Shown in pieces: positions 60,855-64,000 of a stretch of DNA of 64,000 nt. Origin of the DNA: Synechococcus sp. CC9902 (GTDB lineage: Bacteria > Cyanobacteriota > Cyanobacteriia > PCC-6307 > Cyanobiaceae); assembly GCF_000012505.1 (NCBI RefSeq), contig NC_007513.1:124001-188000 (forward strand), read 5' to 3'. The position numbers and the translations under genes were made by a program. Under the pieces are notes generated by a model. That model was not told the origin of the DNA. It saw only the letters and a program-made list of their open reading frames with translations, and did no database searches. Position 1 is the stretch's first letter, and every line of letters starts with the position of its first letter.

Positions 60855-61549
60855 AGCCTTTGTACGGCTTCCGTGGCGGCGTTTTGCTCCGCTTCTTTTC
60901 GAGATCGGCCGAAGCCATTGGCGCTTAATCGCGATCCCACTTCTACGCGGCTTTTGAAGCGTTCCGGATCGCCGTGGCGAGAGCTCTGCTCAGTGGTGGT
61001 GTAGTTCGGCAATCCCAGGCCTTCGGCTTGGCTCCATTCTTGAAGCATGGTTTTGCCGTTGAACAGATGGGGCCTGGCCAGAACGTCGGCTGTGGTTTGT
61101 TGCCAATGGGGCGTGAGCCAGTGATGGATGGGCTCTAAGTTGTTGCCGCTGCCGCTGTAGATCGCACCGATCAGCGCCTCGGTGGCATCGGCCTGGAGGG
61201 TTGCTTGTGCGGCCGCATCCCCCAGTGCTTTAGGTCCCAGCACAAGGAAGGATTCCAGCTGAAGCTGCTCCCCCAGTTGTGCCAGCCAACGGTCACTCAC
61301 CAGTTGAGCCCGCAAACTCGAGCAGCGGCCCACAGGGAGGTTGGGGTATTGCTGGTCGATGAACTCCGTGGCAGCTAGGCGCAGCACGGCATCGCCGAGG
61401 AATTCCAGCCGTTCAAAGTTTTTGCTTCGGCCGGCAGATACGTGGATGAGTGCTTCGTCCACCAGGCTCAGCAGCTTGGAGCTGTTGAGCTCTTGCAGGC
61501 CAATCGTCTGCAGCAGCTCCAGCAGTTTGTTTGTTCGTGTGCTGTCCAA
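60800..61549 (-). CDS. rnc: Ribonuclease III
   Basis: RNase III cuts double-stranded RNA in rRNA and mRNA processing. The 249-residue protein has the catalytic signature ERLEFLGDAVLRL near residue 46, the second acidic cluster ATEALIGAIY near 122, and a C-terminal double-stranded-RNA-binding domain (about 160-235: TMLQEWSQAEGLGLPNYTT...GFGRSRKEAEQNAATEA). All acidic residues of the active site are present. The gene starts 15 bases after the 3' end of rnpB on the same strand, and its 3' end lies antisense to the channel gene. Confidence 0.95.
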   Translation of the reverse strand: MDSTRTNKLLELLQTIGLQELNSSKLLSLVDEALIHVSAGRSKNFERLEFLGDAVLRLAATEFIDQQYPNLPVGRCSSLRAQLVSDRWLAQLGEQLQLESFLVLGPKALGDAAAQATLQADATEALIGAIYSGSGNNLEPIHHWLTPHWQQTTADVLARPHLFNGKTMLQEWSQAEGLGLPNYTTTEQSSRHGDPERFKSRVEVGSRLSANGFGRSRKEAEQNAATEAVQRLQDVGSEINSESPNNTPH

Positions 61550-61564
61550 TGCCTGACTGGATTA

Positions 61565-61963
61565 GGGGTGAAAGCAGGACATAAGCCGGGTTCTGTTCAC
61601 ACCACCACAGAGGTTGGTCTGCAGAGGGTGGGTGGTTATCTATCTGGGACCGCCGTTGCCGACGGCCTCGAGCGGCGCATAAAGCGGAACGGGGCAGATG
61701 GCCAGCCATCGTTCCTTGGCCTTGCTCCCAGCCGGGGTTTACCGAGCCAGCACCTCTCGATGCTGCTGGTGCGCTCTTACCGCACCTTTGCACCCTTGCC
61801 TGTGCCGGCGAACCGGCCATCGGCGGTGTGTTTCTGTGGCACTCTCCTCACGGTCACCCGCACTGGGCGTTACCCAGCAAGCCTGGCCATCGGGGAGCCC
61901 GGACTTTCCTCAATTGAATCGCGAACGATTCAATTGCAACCACCTCGCCTGCTTTCAGCCCTC
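61565..61963 (-). ncRNA. rnpB: RNase P RNA
   Basis: The catalytic RNA of RNase P matures the 5' ends of tRNAs. On the minus strand the molecule begins near AGGGCTGAAAGCAGGCGAGG. It contains GAGGAAAGTCCGGGCTCCC (P4 region and cruciform core) near the 5' end, and closes with GAACAGAACCCGGCTTATG (P4' region) and CCTGCTTTCACCCC, which pairs with the 5' end to form helix P1. The two GAAAGCAGG/CCTGCTTTC arms pair perfectly. The ends are estimated from P1 and may be off by a few bases. Size about 399 nt. Confidence 0.94.
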
Positions 61964-61994
61964 ATCATGCCTCGTTGGCATAATTAAGGAATCT

Positions 61995-62068
<74 letters not shown>

Positions 62069-62160
62069 TCACGAGCTTTTCTGCCGGTAGCCAACGCTAC
62101 ATCTGGTGGGGTGGCCAGTTCGCTCACCACCGCTAGTGTTAGTCCACTCAGGCGGGCGCC

Positions 62161-62487
62161 ATGACCCAGCTTCACGACCTTCGTTTGCGTCTTCTTGTTC
62201 AGCAGGAAAGCGAACAGATCGCTGATTCCCAGCCTGCAGACCTTGATTTGTCGGTGGTTCAAGCGCGCTGTCTTTGTTGGTTGGCATTGCTGGCTGAAGC
62301 CCATGAAGACCAAGCCAGTGATGCTGAAGGGCGCGGTGATACGGAGCAGGCCATGGGCTGGTTTGCGGATTCCATGCGTCTCCGGGATGTAATCGGGGTG
62401 GTGTCGTCGATTGAAATCCCTCTCCCTGGGGTGCTCGACGCGGATCAATCCGATGCTGGCGACAACCGCGGCGCTGAGGCGGCTTGA
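62161..62487 (+). CDS. Conserved hypothetical protein
   Basis: The 108-residue acidic protein is predicted to be helical in its middle (LDLSVVQARCLCWLALLAEAHEDQ, GDTEQAMGWFADSMRLRDVI) and has a disordered tail. It has no membrane segment or known domain. Its style fits short proteins restricted to picocyanobacteria; function unknown. It is followed by another small gene after 37 bases. Confidence 0.65.
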   Translation: MTQLHDLRLRLLVQQESEQIADSQPADLDLSVVQARCLCWLALLAEAHEDQASDAEGRGDTEQAMGWFADSMRLRDVIGVVSSIEIPLPGVLDADQSDAGDNRGAEAA

Positions 62488-62524
62488 CGGGTGTCATAGT
62501 GGAGAACGACTAAGAGGGACTGCG

Positions 62525-62989
62525 GTGCCGGACGAGCCCTGCCAATGCCCGGACTGCCAGAGGTTTTACAGGGAGCACGATCGGCTCATCCGTGAATCTC
62601 CAACCCTGCGTCAGCAGCAAGAACTGAACTGGGCGGCGTTGCAGTCGTTTCGGACCTTGTCCGGTCGTGTCTTGGAAGAACTCCAGAAGCAACAGGTTCC
62701 CAGGCAGGCCGCTGAATCAGCAACGCCTGCACCGTTGAGTTCTTCGGCGGCACCTGACGAGGCCACAGACACCATCCAGCAGGCCATTGCTGATCTGGAG
62801 AACATCAATGCTCACTTGTTCTCCATTGAGGCCTTGATGGAGCGCGTGTTTGATGTCCGAGTTCCGGAGGACATCGAGCAAAAATTCCGTGAATTGGCCG
62901 GCGAGTTGGCACCCGATCCTCTGAATGTGGATCGTTTACGCCTCAATCGTCTTTTGCATCAAACCCCCGACTTTCCAGATCGCGGCTGA
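62525..62989 (+). CDS. Hypothetical protein with CxCxxC motif
   Basis: From the GTG at 62525 (VPDEPCQCPDC), preceded by an AGAGGGA ribosome site, the product has 154 residues. Near the N-terminus is CQCPDCQRFY, a Cys-x-Cys-x2-Cys cluster that could bind zinc or iron, followed by a helical middle (RQQQELNWAALQSFRTLSGR) and a second helical domain after an Ala/Pro/Ser linker (TIQQAIADLENINAHLFSIE). The longer frame from 62411 overlaps the previous gene. A bidirectional terminator lies after it. Function unknown. Confidence 0.68.
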   Translation: MPDEPCQCPDCQRFYREHDRLIRESPTLRQQQELNWAALQSFRTLSGRVLEELQKQQVPRQAAESATPAPLSSSAAPDEATDTIQQAIADLENINAHLFSIEALMERVFDVRVPEDIEQKFRELAGELAPDPLNVDRLRLNRLLHQTPDFPDRG

Positions 62990-63025
62990 AGGACGATCCG
63001 ATCTTGAGGTTGAAATGGATGGTTG

Positions 63026-63057
63026 AAAAAGCCCTGGTGTTGAACCAGGGCTTTTTT
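63026..63057. terminator. Bidirectional terminator between small gene and glgP
   Basis: The arms AGCCCTGGT (63030-63038) and ACCAGGGCT (63044-63052) form a perfect 9-bp stem with a 5-base loop, preceded by AAAA (63026-63029) and followed by TTTTT, so it can end transcripts from both the plus-strand small gene and the minus-strand glgP. Confidence 0.88.
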
Positions 63058-63063
63058 GATGGA

Positions 63064-64000
63064 TCAACGCGCGTCGCAGGTGATTTCCAAGTTGAGCGGA
63101 TCGACGTTCCAAATGTTTTGGCAGTACTCCCTGATCGAACGGTCGGAGGAGAAGAAGCCTGAACGGGCGGTGTTCAGCACAGACATGCGCTGCCAATGCA
63201 TCTGATCACTCCAGGCCAGACTCACCGCGTCTTGGGCTCGTACGTAATCAGCAAAGTCGGCCATCACATAGAAGGGGTCATGCCCCATGAGGTTGTCCAG
63301 GAGTGGGCGGAACAGTTCTCCGTCGCCGTTGCTGAAGTGGCCCGTCTCCACGAGGCGGATCGCTTCCTGCAATTCCGGCATCGCTTCGATGAAATCCCGA
63401 GGGCGATAGCCGCTCTGCTGAAGCGCGCTGATCTCTTCAACGGTTCTGCCGAAGAGGAAGAAATTGTCTGCACCCACTAAGTCTCGGATTTCAACGTTGG
63501 CGCCATCGAGGGTTCCGATGGTGAGTGCGCCGTTCATGGCAAATTTCATGTTGCCGGTGCCGGAGGCTTCCTTGCCAGCTGTGGAGATTTGCTCTGAGAG
63601 ATCCGATCCCGGATACACCTGCTCACCCAGCTTCACGCTGTAATCCGGTAGGAACACCACCCGCAGTCGTCCGTCCATATCTGGATCGGAATTCACCGTT
63701 TCAGCGATGCCATTGATGAAGCGAATAATTAGCTTCGCCATGTAGTAGCCGGGAGCGGCTTTCCCGCCAAACAGCACTGTGCGCGGTGCCATGTCACCCG
63801 CTTGTCCATTTTTGATGCGCAGGTATTGGGTGATGATTTGCAGCGCATTTAAGTGTTGGCGCTTGTATTCATGAATGCGCTTCACCTGCACATCGAAGAG
63901 GGAGGAAGGATCCACCAAAACACCGGTGTTGCGGTGGATGTAGCTGGCGAGCTTGCGCTTCACTGAGAGCTTGGTGCTTGCCCAATGCTCAAGAAAAGCG
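63064..64000 (-). CDS. glgP: Glycogen phosphorylase (5' part outside window)
   Basis: This is the C-terminal part of the pyridoxal-phosphate enzyme that releases glucose-1-phosphate from glycogen. The frame stays open to the window edge, so the N-terminal half is missing. Visible motifs are FDVQVKRIHEYKRQHLN, GGKAAPGYYMAKLIIRF, and EQISTAGKEASGTGNMKF with the likely PLP-region residues, then NGALTIGTLDGANVEIRD. The gene ends next to a bidirectional terminator. Sequence quality is consistent with an intact enzyme. Confidence 0.96.
   Translation of the reverse strand, partial: AFLEHWASTKLSVKRKLASYIHRNTGVLVDPSSLFDVQVKRIHEYKRQHLNALQIITQYLRIKNGQAGDMAPRTVLFGGKAAPGYYMAKLIIRFINGIAETVNSDPDMDGRLRVVFLPDYSVKLGEQVYPGSDLSEQISTAGKEASGTGNMKFAMNGALTIGTLDGANVEIRDLVGADNFFLFGRTVEEISALQQSGYRPRDFIEAMPELQEAIRLVETGHFSNGDGELFRPLLDNLMGHDPFYVMADFADYVRAQDAVSLAWSDQMHWQRMSVLNTARSGFFSSDRSIREYCQNIWNVDPLNLEITCDAR

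Overview
The window looks like a piece of a marine picocyanobacterial chromosome (Synechococcus/Cyanobium type). The basis is psaC, ndhS, a Ycf27/RpaB-like response regulator, a cyanobacterial group 2 sigma factor, a hercynine operon with two small companion proteins, ThiC under a TPP riboswitch, and very tight gene packing. Identification rests on protein families and motifs read by eye; no database search was possible.

Region 1 (about 1-14,350) is an accessory cell-surface island. It opens with the end of a type I secretion ABC protein and its HlyD-type adaptor. It then carries glycosyltransferases of both GT-A-like and GT-B-like types, two PAPS-dependent sulfotransferases, and a strongly AT-rich two-gene unit (a TPR protein fused to an SGNH-hydrolase-like domain, plus a partner with an acidic EDD motif). 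The essential translocase gene secA sits in the middle, and base composition shifts inside secA. The island probably builds or attaches a sulfated glycan, possibly on a secreted protein.

Region 2 (14,577-29,553) is core genome. It holds cysE with a GntR-type regulator, a possible frameshifted gene remnant, infC, miaA, and divergent gyrB followed by an SH3 protein and two CrcB fluoride-channel subunits. Next come a glutathione peroxidase, MgtE, a group 2 sigma factor, an alpha/beta hydrolase, a desaturase with a small upstream ORF, mutY, a PfkB sugar kinase and tsaE.

Region 3 (29,579-41,425) contains ahcY, then a DedA gene whose start codon lies inside a long inverted repeat, ssb, and mreBCD translationally coupled to a solute-binding lipoprotein. 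It continues with an OmpR-type regulator, lysS, and the egtB-egtD-small protein-coiled coil operon for hercynine/ergothioneine.

Region 4 (41,513-64,000) contains a degenerate membrane Ser/Thr kinase, smpB, and an operon of ruvB, a TPR protein, an M20 amidohydrolase, a small membrane protein and a HEAT protein. It then has TPP riboswitch-thiC, tkt-fabF-acpP, psaC-glmS, and the GDP-mannose/GDP-fucose operon manC-gmd-fcl, which could supply sugars to the region 1 transferases. The end carries rimM, ndhS, a voltage-gated-like ion channel, rnc, rnpB, tRNA-Arg(CCT), two small conserved proteins and the 3' part of glgP. Intergenic regions are short; the only gap above 300 bases is 16,332-16,845, which holds the frameshifted remnant.
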